The notes below the pieces were generated by a model. That model was given only the letters and a program-made list of their open reading frames with translations. It did not search any database and was not told the origin of the DNA. This document shows, piece after piece, positions 25,784 to 37,900 of a stretch of 64,000 bases of DNA; positions within the stretch are counted from its first letter, which is position 1; each line of letters opens with the position of its first letter. The position numbers were made by a program, and so were the translations under genes. This stretch comes from an uncultured Clostridia bacterium (GTDB lineage Bacteria > Bacillota > Clostridia > Oscillospirales > Acutalibacteraceae): NCBI GenBank assembly GCA_904420015.1, contig CAJFTS010000038.1, positions 1-64,000 of the forward strand, in the 5' to 3' direction.

Positions 25784-27163
25784 CTATTTCCCCACGCAGA
25801 ATCGGGCGAACACCTCGTCGAGAACCGCGTCGGTCACCCGTTCTCCCGTCAGCTCCAGCAAGGCCGCCGCCGCGTCGTCCAGCGCCACCGACACCGCATC
25901 CAGCGTCATTCCGGCCCGTATCGCCTCCGCCGCCTGCCCGACCCCCTCCCGGGCCCGCAGCGCGCAGGCCTTCTGCCGCTCGGTGGCCAGCATACCCGCC
26001 GCCGGATCAATCTCACCCGTGCCCAGCGCCGTTTCCACCGCTTTTGTCAAGGCGTCATAGCCCTGTCCGGTAGCGGCCGACAGCTCTACCACCTGGGAGA
26101 CGGCGGCACGGATCTCCTCCTCCTCGATCCTTCCCGGCAGATCGGTTTTGTTGAGAACCGCCACCGCCCGGCTCCCTTTGAGCTCCTGCAAGAGACTGCG
26201 ATCCTCTTCGCTGAGGGGCGCGGAGGTGTCGAACACCGCTAAAACCAGGCCCGCTCTCTTCAAACGCTCCCGGGTCCGGGCCACCCCGGCCGCCTCCACC
26301 GGGTTTTCCGTTTCCCGCAGGCCCGCCGTATCCGCCAGCCGCAGCACCACGTCGCCCAGCCGCACCGTCTCCTCCACCACGTCCCGGGTGGTTCCCGGAA
26401 TATCGGTGACGATAGAGCGCTCACACCCGGACAGCAGATTCATCAAGGTGGATTTTCCCACATTTGGCCGCCCTGCCAAAACCGTTTCCACCCCTTCCCG
26501 GATGATGCGGCCCTGCTCAAAGCCTGCAAGCAACCGGTCCAGCTCCCCTTGGACGGCGGCCAGCTCCCTTTCCAGCGCCTGGGGTTCCAGGGCGGGAATA
26601 TCGTCCTCCGGGTAGTCCACCCAGGCGGCCAGGTGGGCGGACAAGGAGAGGATGGTTTCCTTGACGGCGTCGATCCTCCGGCCCAGCGCGCCGTCCTTTG
26701 CCGCCAAGGCAGCGGCGGCGGCCTGCTTCCCTTGGGCGCCGATCAGATCCATGACCGCTTCCGCACCGGTCAGCGACAGCTTTCCGTTTAGAAAGGCCCT
26801 GCGGGTAAACTCCCCCGGCTCCGCCGGCTGTGCACCGGCCCGGAGGACGGCGGCCAACAGGCGCTTGACCAAAAACAAGCCCCCATGGCAGGAGAGCTCC
26901 ACCACGTCCTCACCGGTATAGCTTTTGGGCTGCGAAAACACCAGGGCCACCGCTTCGTCAAACTCCCCTTCCCCGTCGGCCACCCGGCCGAATAAAGCGG
27001 TATATCCCTTTGCCTCCTCGATGGATTTGCCGCCCGACGGACGAAACACCCTGGAGGCAACCCGGCGGGCATCCGTTCCGGAAATCCGCACAATGCCGAT
27101 GCCGCCCGCCGCCTGGGGGGTGGAGATCGCCGCAATAGTCCGATCGCTGTTTGCCATGACCAC
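25784..27163 (-). CDS. mnmE: tRNA modification GTPase MnmE (TrmE); GTG start at 27163 or ATG at 27157
   Basis: IAAISTPQAAGGIGIVRISG, GRPNVGKSTLMNLLSG, DIPGTTRDVVEE, terminal FCVGK (CxGK). Confidence 0.97.
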   Translation of the reverse strand: MVMANSDRTIAAISTPQAAGGIGIVRISGTDARRVASRVFRPSGGKSIEEAKGYTALFGRVADGEGEFDEAVALVFSQPKSYTGEDVVELSCHGGLFLVKRLLAAVLRAGAQPAEPGEFTRRAFLNGKLSLTGAEAVMDLIGAQGKQAAAAALAAKDGALGRRIDAVKETILSLSAHLAAWVDYPEDDIPALEPQALERELAAVQGELDRLLAGFEQGRIIREGVETVLAGRPNVGKSTLMNLLSGCERSIVTDIPGTTRDVVEETVRLGDVVLRLADTAGLRETENPVEAAGVARTRERLKRAGLVLAVFDTSAPLSEEDRSLLQELKGSRAVAVLNKTDLPGRIEEEEIRAAVSQVVELSAATGQGYDALTKAVETALGTGEIDPAAGMLATERQKACALRAREGVGQAAEAIRAGMTLDAVSVALDDAAAALLELTGERVTDAVLDEVFARFCVGK

Positions 27164-27219
27164 GCTTCACCTCCTTTTTAAAAAGGCGGCAAAGGATCGC
27201 TCCTCTGCCGCCCTGTCTC

Positions 27220-28056
27220 TTATTTCTTCGGTTCGATCTTCCCGTAAAGAGGAACCTCCGGCTTTTCATTCTGTGGAACCACGATTTCCTTGTCCACCGG
27301 GGCCCCGGCAACCCTATACTCCCCATCCCTGCGGGCGGGAGGACGCTTGCCGCGGGGCTTTCCCCGGTACCCGTCCCGGCGGGGCGGGCGGTTCTGGCCG
27401 CCGTTCCCTTCCCGCTTCGGCGCTGCCGCGCCTTTTTCCGGGCCAATGATGACATGGCGGGCCGATTCGTCCCCTTCGCTCCAGGAGGTAGCGCCGCGGA
27501 TCCCCTGGACCGCCGTATGGATGATCCGCCGTTCATAGGGGTTCATCGGCTCCAGCGACACGCTGCGTCCGGTTTTGACCGCCTGCATCGCCATCCGGCG
27601 GGCAAGGGCCGTCAGCGTCTGCTCCCGTTTCTCCCGGTAGTTGCCGGAATTGATGGTAATGCGGTAATAGCTTTCGGTGTTGCGGTTGGCCACCAGGCCC
27701 GCCAGGTATTGCAGCGCATCCAGCGTTTCTCCCCGGCGTCCGATCAAAAAGCCGATGTCGTCTCCCGAAATGGTGAATACGGCGCCGTTTTCCGTCTCCT
27801 CCACCTTCAAATCCGGCTCGATTACGCCCATCTGCTCAAAAATACCGGTCAGATAATTCTGCGCAATGGTCAGAGGAGTTTCCTCCACATAGATGCGCAC
27901 CCGGGCCGGCGCGCCGCCGAAAAGGCCAAGGGTCTTTTTTACCGGCAGGTTGAGAATTTCCGTCTTTACATCGTCCCGGCTCATGCCGAGCTGACGGCAC
28001 CCGTCGTCAATTGCCGCATCGACGGAAGGGCCTGTTCCAATTGCTTCTTTGATCAT
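27220..28056 (-). CDS. jag: Jag/KhpB RNA-binding protein (Jag-N, KH, R3H) with RG/RP-rich tail
   Basis: KKTLGLFGGAPARVRIYVE, GFLIGRRGETLDALQYL, SLEPMNPYERRIIHTAVQ. Confidence 0.93.
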   Translation of the reverse strand: MIKEAIGTGPSVDAAIDDGCRQLGMSRDDVKTEILNLPVKKTLGLFGGAPARVRIYVEETPLTIAQNYLTGIFEQMGVIEPDLKVEETENGAVFTISGDDIGFLIGRRGETLDALQYLAGLVANRNTESYYRITINSGNYREKREQTLTALARRMAMQAVKTGRSVSLEPMNPYERRIIHTAVQGIRGATSWSEGDESARHVIIGPEKGAAAPKREGNGGQNRPPRRDGYRGKPRGKRPPARRDGEYRVAGAPVDKEIVVPQNEKPEVPLYGKIEPKK

Positions 28057-28080
28057 GATATACACCTCCCGGGCGCGCCC

Positions 28081-28977
28081 TTACTGGCCTCGCCCGTCTT
28101 TGATTTGCTTCTCCTTAAGAAGCCGCCCCTTCGCCAGCCGGAACTCATTGCGTGCATTGATCCGGCCGGGGCTGTAAATGGTGGAAGTCACACAGGTCTG
28201 CAAAATTGCCACCAAGCTGCCGCATGCCCAGTAGAAGCCGACGCCGCCGGGCACCGAGAAGGCGATAAAGAAGAAAATTAACGGCATCACGATAATCATC
28301 AAAAAGCTCTTCGTCACCGGCATGCCGTTGCGCTTATTGAAGTAATTCATGACGAAGACCTGAAGAATTTGGAACACCACCGACGCAATCGGGATCAGCC
28401 AAAGCCAGCTGAACTGCGAAAAGCTGGGGGTCTCCCCTAAATTCATAATGCCGAACAAATTCATGTCCATGTTTTGTACGCCGTAATTGGCAAGCTCCGG
28501 AACCTGCTGTACCACGGTATCGTACTGATTGATGACATGCAGCTGAGCGTACATGTCGTTGGCGGAGATATTGCTCAGCGCCGCCACCGCCCGGTTAATC
28601 ACTTCCTGCGGGACATGCAGAATGTAGGTCAGCGGCTTATAGATGACATAGATCAGACCATACAAAATGGGAAGCTGAATGAGAAGCGGAAGACACCCGC
28701 TCATGGGGTTCATCTTTTCCTCCGCATAAAGCTTTTGCAGCTCTTCCCTCTGCTTTTCCTTGTCCGACGCATATTTCTGCTGGATTTCTTTTACCTTGCC
28801 CTGCATGGCCGAGGATTTGACCATGGACCGCTGCTGCTTGATGTTGAGAGGAAAGAGGAGCAAACGGGTCAAAATGGTAAAGATAAACAAGGCAAGGGGG
28901 AAGCTCTGCACCACCAAGTAGCAGAACTCCATAATATAGCCGAGCGGCGTGGAGATAATTGTTTCCAGAAAATTCAA
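28081..28977 (-). CDS. yidC: Membrane protein insertase YidC/Oxa1 (TTG start)
   Basis: LNIKQQRSMVKSSAMQGKVKEIQQKYASDKEKQREELQKLYAEEKMNPMSGCLPLLIQLPILYGLIYV. Confidence 0.96.
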   Translation of the reverse strand: MNFLETIISTPLGYIMEFCYLVVQSFPLALFIFTILTRLLLFPLNIKQQRSMVKSSAMQGKVKEIQQKYASDKEKQREELQKLYAEEKMNPMSGCLPLLIQLPILYGLIYVIYKPLTYILHVPQEVINRAVAALSNISANDMYAQLHVINQYDTVVQQVPELANYGVQNMDMNLFGIMNLGETPSFSQFSWLWLIPIASVVFQILQVFVMNYFNKRNGMPVTKSFLMIIVMPLIFFFIAFSVPGGVGFYWACGSLVAILQTCVTSTIYSPGRINARNEFRLAKGRLLKEKQIKDGRGQ

Positions 28978-29003
28978 TGGCACTTCCTCCAAAATCTAAC
29001 GCG

Positions 29004-29222
29004 TCATTTTCGCGGCGGAACCGGATCGTATCCGCCCTCATGAAACGGATGGCATTTACAAATGCGCTTGACCGCCAGCCATCCGCCCTTGAAGAATCCA
29101 AACCGCTCGATTGCCGTCAGCGCGTACTTCGAACAGGTTGGGTAAAACCGGCACGCGGGCGGCAGATGGGGAGAAATAAATCTCCGGTAAAACTTAATCG
29201 GATAAATCAGCAGGTATTTCAT
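29004..29222 (-). CDS. yidD: Membrane protein insertion efficiency factor YidD
   Basis: [63 protein letters not shown]. Confidence 0.97.
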   Translation of the reverse strand: MKYLLIYPIKFYRRFISPHLPPACRFYPTCSKYALTAIERFGFFKGGWLAVKRICKCHPFHEGGYDPVPPRK

Positions 29223-29560
29223 TGGATCACACCTAAGACCTTCAGCTGCCTCTTCATAACCGGCAGAAGATCCGTCGACTTGACATACGGGGTCTTTCCC
29301 CGGGCCACGAAAATCACGTCCACATTTTGCTCCACCGGCTCTCCCAGCAACCGGTACGCCTCCCGGATCACCCGGCGGGCCCGGTTGCGCCGAACCGCCT
29401 TTCCCACCTTCTTGCTCACGGTGATGCCGATGCGGGGGCGGCGAACCCGGTTTTTACAGACATAGGTCACCAGAAGAGGACCTGCCTGCACCTTTCCCCT
29501 GGCGTAGATGCGCCGAAAATCATTGTTGCGGTTGAGCGCTTCGTATTGCACTGGTTTCAT
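29219..29560 (-). CDS. rnpA: Ribonuclease P protein component
   Basis: [47 protein letters not shown]. Confidence 0.96.
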   Translation of the reverse strand: MKPVQYEALNRNNDFRRIYARGKVQAGPLLVTYVCKNRVRRPRIGITVSKKVGKAVRRNRARRVIREAYRLLGEPVEQNVDVIFVARGKTPYVKSTDLLPVMKRQLKVLGVIQ

Positions 29561-29762
29561 GCCTTTCCCACGGAGAAACCGGGATGAAAAAGAAAGGCCA
29601 CTCGCCGTGGCCTTTTCCGCTTCTTTCGCGAGCTGCCGAAAGCGAACTCCCCGTTTTCTTCTGTTTTTCATTCCGGTGCGCTTCGGCCGCGCCGGAATCC
29701 TCCCGCCCGGCCTTCCTTCTTCAAAGGGGCCGAAAGGGTACGCCGGCGCAAAAAAGCCGCCC

Positions 29763-29897
29763 TTAATGGGTCAGGCGCTTTCTTCCCTTCGCTCTGCGGC
29801 GGGCCAGGACTTTCCGCCCGTTGCGGTCGGCCATTCTCTTACGAAAACCATGCTCTTTCTTGCGATGGATTTTCTTCGGCTGATACGTTCTAAGCAT
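29763..29897 (-). CDS. rpmH: 50S ribosomal protein L34 (44 aa; absent from the supplied ORF track)
   Basis: Translated by hand: [44 protein letters not shown]. Confidence 0.97.
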   Translation of the reverse strand: MLRTYQPKKIHRKKEHGFRKRMADRNGRKVLARRRAKGRKRLTH

Positions 29898-30127
29898 ATG
29901 AAAAACCTCCTTTCAAGGTATAACTTGCAGTTTCTCATTATATCTTAGAAACGCGCGGAATGTCAACACCTTTTTGGCCCAAACCCGTGATTTCAGCGGG
30001 TTTGGCGGGCGTTTTTCCCGCCTCCTTTTCCTTTCCGGTCCCCGCCGCAACCCTTTCCCCTAATTTCGCCCCTCTCTTCAAGCTTTTCCCTATACATTAT
30101 AACATATGGTTTTATTGCGTGAATCGA

Positions 30128-30156
30128 TTGCTATAAAGCGCCGATTGTGCTATAAT
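30128..30156 (+). promoter_or_regulatory. Putative dnaA promoter
   Basis: TTGCTA - 17 bp - TATAAT. Confidence 0.65.
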
Positions 30157-30202
30157 GAACGGTACTTAAATTCAATATTACTAGCGTACCGGAGGCACAT
30201 TC

Positions 30203-31552
30203 ATGGAATCATTTATCGACGCTTGGAGCAGTGTTTCAGACTACTGCCGCCGCAACATGCACGAGGTTGCGTTTAACGTCTGGATCAAAAAAATCAAACC
30301 CGTGGGGTTTCAGGACGGCAACGTAGTGGTTTCCGTACGCACCCCTTTTCAGAAGGAGATCATTGAGAAAAACTATCTCAACCTTCTCAACACCGCTTTT
30401 GAAGATACGCTTGGTTTCTGCCCTCCCATCGTGATTGTCACCGAGCAGGAGAGCGACCAGCCGGAACAGGTGGCCCCCTCGGTGGTAAACCCCATTTCAG
30501 AGGACAAGCCGCCGAAAACCTTTGAATACTCCTTCGACGACTTTATCGTCGGTTCCTCCAACAAATTCGCCTTCGCCGCCTGTCAGGCGGTAGCGTCCAA
30601 TCCTGCGGGCAGCGAGGGGTCCTCGGGCACCATTTACAACCCTCTCTTTATCTACGGCCCTTCCGGCCTTGGAAAAACCCATCTTCTCTACGCCATTTGC
30701 AACGAAATACGAAAATCCCGCCCGGGGCTGAGTATGATCTACATCAAGGGCGACGACTTCACCAACCAGCTGGTCAACGCCATTAAGGAACGCAGCACGG
30801 CGGCATTCCAAAACAAATACCGCAACGTGGACGTGCTGCTGATGGACGACATCCAGTTCATCGGCGGCAAGACCCAGACCCAGGAGGAATTTTTCCACAC
30901 CTTCGACACCCTTTACCGAAACGGCAAGCAGATCGTACTGGCCAGCGACCGGCCCCCCAAGGAAATCCATCCGCTGGAGGAACGGCTGCGCACCCGGTTT
31001 GAATGGGGGCTGTTGGCGGACATCCAGCCGCCGGACCTGGAAACCCGCATCGCCATTGTCAAAACCAAGGCGGACCTGCTGGAATTCCACATTCCCGACG
31101 AGGTATCCATGTACATTGCCAACCGCCTGAAAACCAACATCCGGCAGCTGGAAGGGGTAGTCAAGAAAATGAAAGCCTACCACCAGCTGACCGGGGAAGG
31201 CCCCTCCATGATGATGGCCCAAAGCGCCATCCGGGACGTGCTCAACGACGACCAGCCGCTGCCGGTCACCATCAGCCGGATTATCGAGGAGGTCTCCCGT
31301 TCCTTCATGGTCACGCCGGAGGAGATCAAATCCAACAAACGGTCGGCACAAATCTCCAACGCCCGGCAGACGGCCATCTACATCGTGCGGAAAATCACCC
31401 AGATGTCCCAATCTCAGATCGGCGAGGAATTCGGCGGCCGGGACCATTCCACCATCAACTACGCCATCAAGACGGTGGAGGAAAATATGCAGCGGGACCC
31501 GTCCTATCGAAACACCATCGAAGATATCCTGAAAAACGTCAAGGAACGATAA
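30203..31552 (+). CDS. dnaA: Chromosomal replication initiator DnaA
   Basis: NPLFIYGPSGLGKTHLLYAI, VDVLLMDDIQFIGGKTQTQEEFFHTF, GGRDHSTINYAI. Confidence 0.99.
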   Translation: MESFIDAWSSVSDYCRRNMHEVAFNVWIKKIKPVGFQDGNVVVSVRTPFQKEIIEKNYLNLLNTAFEDTLGFCPPIVIVTEQESDQPEQVAPSVVNPISEDKPPKTFEYSFDDFIVGSSNKFAFAACQAVASNPAGSEGSSGTIYNPLFIYGPSGLGKTHLLYAICNEIRKSRPGLSMIYIKGDDFTNQLVNAIKERSTAAFQNKYRNVDVLLMDDIQFIGGKTQTQEEFFHTFDTLYRNGKQIVLASDRPPKEIHPLEERLRTRFEWGLLADIQPPDLETRIAIVKTKADLLEFHIPDEVSMYIANRLKTNIRQLEGVVKKMKAYHQLTGEGPSMMMAQSAIRDVLNDDQPLPVTISRIIEEVSRSFMVTPEEIKSNKRSAQISNARQTAIYIVRKITQMSQSQIGEEFGGRDHSTINYAIKTVEENMQRDPSYRNTIEDILKNVKER

Positions 31553-31558
31553 CGACAA

Positions 31559-31763
31559 TCTTCCACATTTTCCCCCGAGTTTTCCACTTTCCACATACGA
31601 TTCTCCACCCTTTGCACATTGGAATAATTTGTAACTCACATTTCCACCATTTCTCTTCCGTCCCGATTTGCAAAACTTCCCTCTCTTTTTCCGCTTGTTT
31701 CCTACCGATTTGCAAACTTTCCACACTTTTCGCACCCCCTACTACTACTACTATCTAATAATT
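31559..31763 (+). other. oriC core candidate: DnaA-box-like motifs plus DnaA-trio array and AT-rich tract
   Basis: Repeated TTCCACA/TTTCCACA motifs at 31559-31567, 31587-31595, 31717-31725; (CTA)x5 at 31739-31753 followed by TCTAATAATT. Confidence 0.75.
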
Positions 31764-31841
31764 CCCTTCTTCCCATCTATTACGCAAAAACCGGGGCCCG
31801 CCCCCTTTTCCATCCATCAACACGATACTGGAGCTGATTAA

Positions 31842-32954
31842 ATGAAATTCACCTGTTCTCGTCAAGACCTGCTGGACGCCGCAACCAACGTACAACGGGC
31901 CGTCTCCACAAAATCCAACATTCCCGCCCTGGAAGGTATTCTAATTAAGGCGCAAAAAGAAACCCTTTCCCTTTCCGGATACGACCTGGAAATCGGAATC
32001 ACCACCTCCATCCCCGCCTCCATTGAGGAAGAGGACGAACTGATCGTCTCCGCCCGCCTCTTCGGCGACATTATCCGCAAACTCAATTCGGATACGGTTT
32101 GCGTATCAGGAGACGCCACCAACGTCATCACCATCCAGGGAGGACATGCAGAATTTTCCATTCCGGTCTCCCCCGCCTCCGAATTCCCGGAAATCCCGGC
32201 GGTTACCGACGGAAAATCCCTTACCCTGCCCCGGGAGCTTTTGGCTTCTATGATCCGGCAAACCCTTTTTGCCGTCGCGCAAAACGAAAATAAGCCCATC
32301 CATACCGGCAGCCTGTTTGAAACCGGGGAAGGCATGCTGCGCATCGTCTCCCTGGACGGCTACCGGCTGGCACTGCGGCAGGAGCCCATACAGTGCGAAG
32401 AGGACTTTCATTTCGTTGTCCCCGGCAAGACCCTCGGCGAAGTGCTCAAGCTCCTATCCGCAAACGACGAAGAGGAGGACGTTTCCCTGTCGGTAGGCCA
32501 CCGGCATATCATCTTCACCATCGGTACCTATTCGGTGATTTCCCGGCTTTTAGACGGGGAATTCCTCAATTACCGCCAATCCATCCCCAAAGGGAACACC
32601 ACCCTTGTAAATGTGAAGGTGCGGGCGTTTATCGACAGCCTGGACCGGGCTTCCCTGCTCATCAACGACCGGCTCAAAAGCCCGGTGCGCTGCGTCTTTG
32701 AAAACGACGAGATCAAGATCAGCTGCGCCACCACCATTGGACGGATCCGGGACGAAATCGAGGCCCAGCTGTCCGGCGACGGGGTGGAAATGGGCTTTAA
32801 CAACAAATATTTGATGGACGCGCTGCGCGCGTCGGAAAGCGACGAGGTGCGCATCGAGCTAAACGGCCCGGTGTCGCCGATGAAGATCTATCCGCCCCAG
32901 GGAGAGGATTTCCTGTTCCTGGTGCTTCCGGTGAGGCTGAAAAATGAAATCTGA
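31842..32954 (+). CDS. dnaN: DNA polymerase III beta sliding clamp
   Basis: [36 protein letters not shown]-terminal PVRLKNEI. Confidence 0.98.
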   Translation: MKFTCSRQDLLDAATNVQRAVSTKSNIPALEGILIKAQKETLSLSGYDLEIGITTSIPASIEEEDELIVSARLFGDIIRKLNSDTVCVSGDATNVITIQGGHAEFSIPVSPASEFPEIPAVTDGKSLTLPRELLASMIRQTLFAVAQNENKPIHTGSLFETGEGMLRIVSLDGYRLALRQEPIQCEEDFHFVVPGKTLGEVLKLLSANDEEEDVSLSVGHRHIIFTIGTYSVISRLLDGEFLNYRQSIPKGNTTLVNVKVRAFIDSLDRASLLINDRLKSPVRCVFENDEIKISCATTIGRIRDEIEAQLSGDGVEMGFNNKYLMDALRASESDEVRIELNGPVSPMKIYPPQGEDFLFLVLPVRLKNEI

Positions 32955-33162
32955 GAAAATTGCAATCGATACCGAGTTTATCAAGCTGGATAACCTGCTG
33001 AAGCTGGCGGGGGCCGCCCCCACCGGAGGGCAGGTTAAGCTGCTCATCCAAAACGGCGAGGTTCGGGTAAACGGGGAAATCTGCACCCAGCGGGGCAAAA
33101 AAATGAGGCCGGGCGACCGGGCGACCTATGGGGACCTGGCAGCGGAAGTTGTGGCAAAATGA
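32944..33162 (+). CDS. yaaA: S4 domain RNA-binding protein YaaA
   Basis: [49 protein letters not shown]. Confidence 0.95.
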   Translation: MKSEKIAIDTEFIKLDNLLKLAGAAPTGGQVKLLIQNGEVRVNGEICTQRGKKMRPGDRATYGDLAAEVVAK

Positions 33163-34277
33163 AGGTAGATTCCCTTTCCTTTCACCATTTCCGCAATCTC
33201 TGCGACGGGGAGCTTGAAGCCAGCGGCGGGGTCAACGTCATCTGGGGGGACAACGCCCAGGGAAAGACCAATCTGCTCGAGGCCGTCTGGCTGTTTACCG
33301 GGTCGCGCAGCTTCCGGGGGGCCAAGGACGCGGAGCTTTTGTCCTTTTCTAAGAAGGACGCCTCCCTGACCCTTTCCTTTACCGCACAGGGGCGCGAACA
33401 GACGGCGAAGCTGACCATCGCCCCGGGCAAGCAGCTTTCTTTAAACGGGGTATCCATGCCTTCGGCTTCGGCGATGGCGGGGGTGTTTTGCGCGGTGGTG
33501 TTCGCGCCCTGCCACCTGTCGCTGATCCAGGACGGGCCCAGCGAGCGCCGGCGGTTTCTCGACGCCGCCATCTGCCAGGTTAAGCCCTCCTACCACGGGC
33601 TTTTAACCGAATATAACCGCGCCCTTTTGCAGCGGAATACCCTGCTCAAGGACCTTGCCTACCACACCGAGCTTACCTCCACCATGGAGGTGTGGGAGGA
33701 GCACCTTTCCCGCATCGGGGGACGGATTCAGGAAATCCGCCGCCGCTACCTCTACCGGCTGGCGCCGGAGGTATGGCGGGTGTATGAGGGGCTGTCCGGG
33801 GGCAGCGAGCAGCTGACCCTCTCCTATCTGCCGGGCGGACTGGGGGAGGAATTTTCTCTAACAGAAGAGGAAACGCCGGATTTTAAGGATCTCCTGCTCC
33901 GCCGGCTGCAGCTTCGCCGGCGGGAGGATATGCTGGCGGGCAGCACCAGCGCAGGCCCCCACCGGGACGACCTTCTATTTGCCGTCAACGGCTTTTCCGC
34001 CCGGGTATACGGCTCCCAGGGGCAGCAGCGGTCGGTGGTGCTGGCCTGCAAGCTGTCGGAGGCGTCCTTGCTGCGCCAGATCACCGGGGAACAGCCGGTG
34101 GCGCTCTTAGACGACGTGCTCAGCGAGCTGGACCCTGGACGGCAGGATTTTGTTTTAAACCACATCAAGGGCTGGCAGGTGTTCATTACCTGCTGCGATC
34201 CCAAGCAGAGCGAACGGCTGGCGGCCGGGCGTTCCTTTGAAATGAAAAACGGCGTGCTCCGGCCCGCCGAAAGATGA
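33159..34277 (+). CDS. recF: DNA replication/repair protein RecF
   Basis: [80 protein letters not shown]. Confidence 0.97.
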   Translation: MKVDSLSFHHFRNLCDGELEASGGVNVIWGDNAQGKTNLLEAVWLFTGSRSFRGAKDAELLSFSKKDASLTLSFTAQGREQTAKLTIAPGKQLSLNGVSMPSASAMAGVFCAVVFAPCHLSLIQDGPSERRRFLDAAICQVKPSYHGLLTEYNRALLQRNTLLKDLAYHTELTSTMEVWEEHLSRIGGRIQEIRRRYLYRLAPEVWRVYEGLSGGSEQLTLSYLPGGLGEEFSLTEEETPDFKDLLLRRLQLRRREDMLAGSTSAGPHRDDLLFAVNGFSARVYGSQGQQRSVVLACKLSEASLLRQITGEQPVALLDDVLSELDPGRQDFVLNHIKGWQVFITCCDPKQSERLAAGRSFEMKNGVLRPAER

Positions 34278-34289
34278 CGGGGGCAGGGT

Positions 34290-34568
34290 ATGTATTTGCA
34301 TTTGGGCCAGGATACGGTGGTGCGTACCGACGAAATCGTGGGCATCTTCGATCTGGATACCTCTACGGTGTCCAAGCGGACAAGGGAATTTCTGACGAAG
34401 GCGCAGAAGGCCGGGCAGGTGGTCAATGTGTCCATGGAGCTGCCGAAATCCTTCGTGCTGTGCGCCCAACCGGGACGAAAGGGAGGACACACCCTGTATA
34501 TATCCCAAATTTCTTCCGCGACCCTACTCAAACGGACCGGCTTTATGGAGGAACTCTCCTTCAAATAG
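34290..34568 (+). CDS. remB: DUF370/RemB-like extracellular matrix regulator
   Basis: MYLHLGQDTVVRTDEIVGIFDLDTSTVSKRTREFL; located recF-remB-gyrB. Confidence 0.9.
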   Translation: MYLHLGQDTVVRTDEIVGIFDLDTSTVSKRTREFLTKAQKAGQVVNVSMELPKSFVLCAQPGRKGGHTLYISQISSATLLKRTGFMEELSFK

Positions 34569-34577
34569 AATTGATGA

Positions 34578-36557
<1,980 letters not shown>

Positions 36558-36581
36558 TTTTTTGATAAAAGGAGAAACGGT

Positions 36582-37265
36582 ATGGACAAGGAAGAGCGGA
36601 TGGACGAAGAGCTGCAAAGGGAAGCCGGGACGGCCCGGCCGGAGGAGGGGGATTCCCTTTTCGATCCCATGGGCAACCCCATAGAGACGGAGCCGCCGGT
36701 ACCGGTGGAGGACGAGATGGAAGAGGAGTTTCCCAAGGAGCCGCCTCTGCTGGAGGTCAGCTACGTACTTACCGAAGAGGAGCTGGCGCAGGCGTTCCAG
36801 GCGGTGGGAATGTATAAGGTCAAGGGCAAACGGCAGTGGATTTATTCGTTTTTCATGCTGGTGGTCATCGCCATCACCATTTACAATATCATTCTCGACC
36901 AGAGCTATCTGACCATGGGATGCATTTTGACGGCGATCTGCGTGGCGCTGCTGGCGATGGTCTGGCTGGTGCCCAATCTGGGGCTGAAAAAGCAGGCGAA
37001 ACGCGCCTATGACCCGGAGCCGAAGGTGGTGCGGTTCTACAAGGGGCGGATCGAGTCGGGCAAGGAAGGCAACCGCCATTTCGGGAATATCCGGCTCGGC
37101 GGCAAAAATAAGGTGGATTTGTACGGGAAGCTGTATGTGGTACAGATGGAAAACCACCGGCTGATCGCCATTCCGGAGCGTGCCATTCCGGTAGAGGAAC
37201 GGGAAAAGGCAAAGGCGCTTTTGTTCGGCTGGGAGTACGACGCGGACGAAGCGGGCCGGTCTTAA
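36582..37265 (+). CDS. YcxB-like membrane protein, copy 1
   Basis: SYVLTEEELAQAFQ..., two TM segments, C-terminal LYVVQMENHRLIAIPERAIP. Confidence 0.65.
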   Translation: MDKEERMDEELQREAGTARPEEGDSLFDPMGNPIETEPPVPVEDEMEEEFPKEPPLLEVSYVLTEEELAQAFQAVGMYKVKGKRQWIYSFFMLVVIAITIYNIILDQSYLTMGCILTAICVALLAMVWLVPNLGLKKQAKRAYDPEPKVVRFYKGRIESGKEGNRHFGNIRLGGKNKVDLYGKLYVVQMENHRLIAIPERAIPVEEREKAKALLFGWEYDADEAGRS

Positions 37266-37280
37266 AAAGGAGGGAGCCGT

Positions 37281-37844
37281 ATGGCTTATCAGCCGCAAGG
37301 GGAAATTCAGGTGGCGGCGGCGTCCTATACGCTGACGAAGGAAGAATACGGCAAGGGGCGGCTTTTGGTGGAACGGCGGCATGGCAGCCTGCTCAACGCG
37401 CCGGTCTTTTACCTGCTGGGGCTTGCGCTGTTTGCCTTGGGGATGACCTCCTTCTTTTACGACGGGCTTTCCATGGTCTCGGTTTTGCTCGCGGCGGTGC
37501 TGATGATCCTGGGGGTTCTTACCATCGCCTATTTCGCCGTCGTGAAGCCCTCCAACATCAAGGGAGAAGCCGAGCGGCAGTACGAGGGGAGCATTCTGCT
37601 CCAATGCCCGAAGAAGGCGGTCGTCTGCCGGGACGTGTTTTCCATTGCGGACGATTATGAAACGGTAAGGCCCTATTATTCCGAGCAGCGTGCGTGCGTG
37701 GAAACCAAGGAGTTCTTTTTGCTGGTGGCGGACCGGTCGGGCAAGGCCTATCTGCTGCCGAAACGGGCCTTCGGCGGGCAGGCGGAGGAGGTATCCCGGC
37801 TGCTGGCGGGTGAATTTGGAAAACGGTACCGTTTGGTGAAATAG
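37281..37844 (+). CDS. YcxB-like membrane protein, copy 2
   Basis: SYTLTKEEYGKGRLL..., two TM segments, ETKEFFLLVADRSGKAYLLPKRAF. Confidence 0.7.
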   Translation: MAYQPQGEIQVAAASYTLTKEEYGKGRLLVERRHGSLLNAPVFYLLGLALFALGMTSFFYDGLSMVSVLLAAVLMILGVLTIAYFAVVKPSNIKGEAERQYEGSILLQCPKKAVVCRDVFSIADDYETVRPYYSEQRACVETKEFFLLVADRSGKAYLLPKRAFGGQAEEVSRLLAGEFGKRYRLVK

Positions 37845-37900
37845 AGGGTTTTACCGATTACGTCCGGCCTTGGCCGGACCTGCATAACAGGAGGGATACG

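Noticed and set aside
30497-31735. 412-aa minus-strand ORF opposite dnaA
   Set aside because: Antisense shadow of dnaA.
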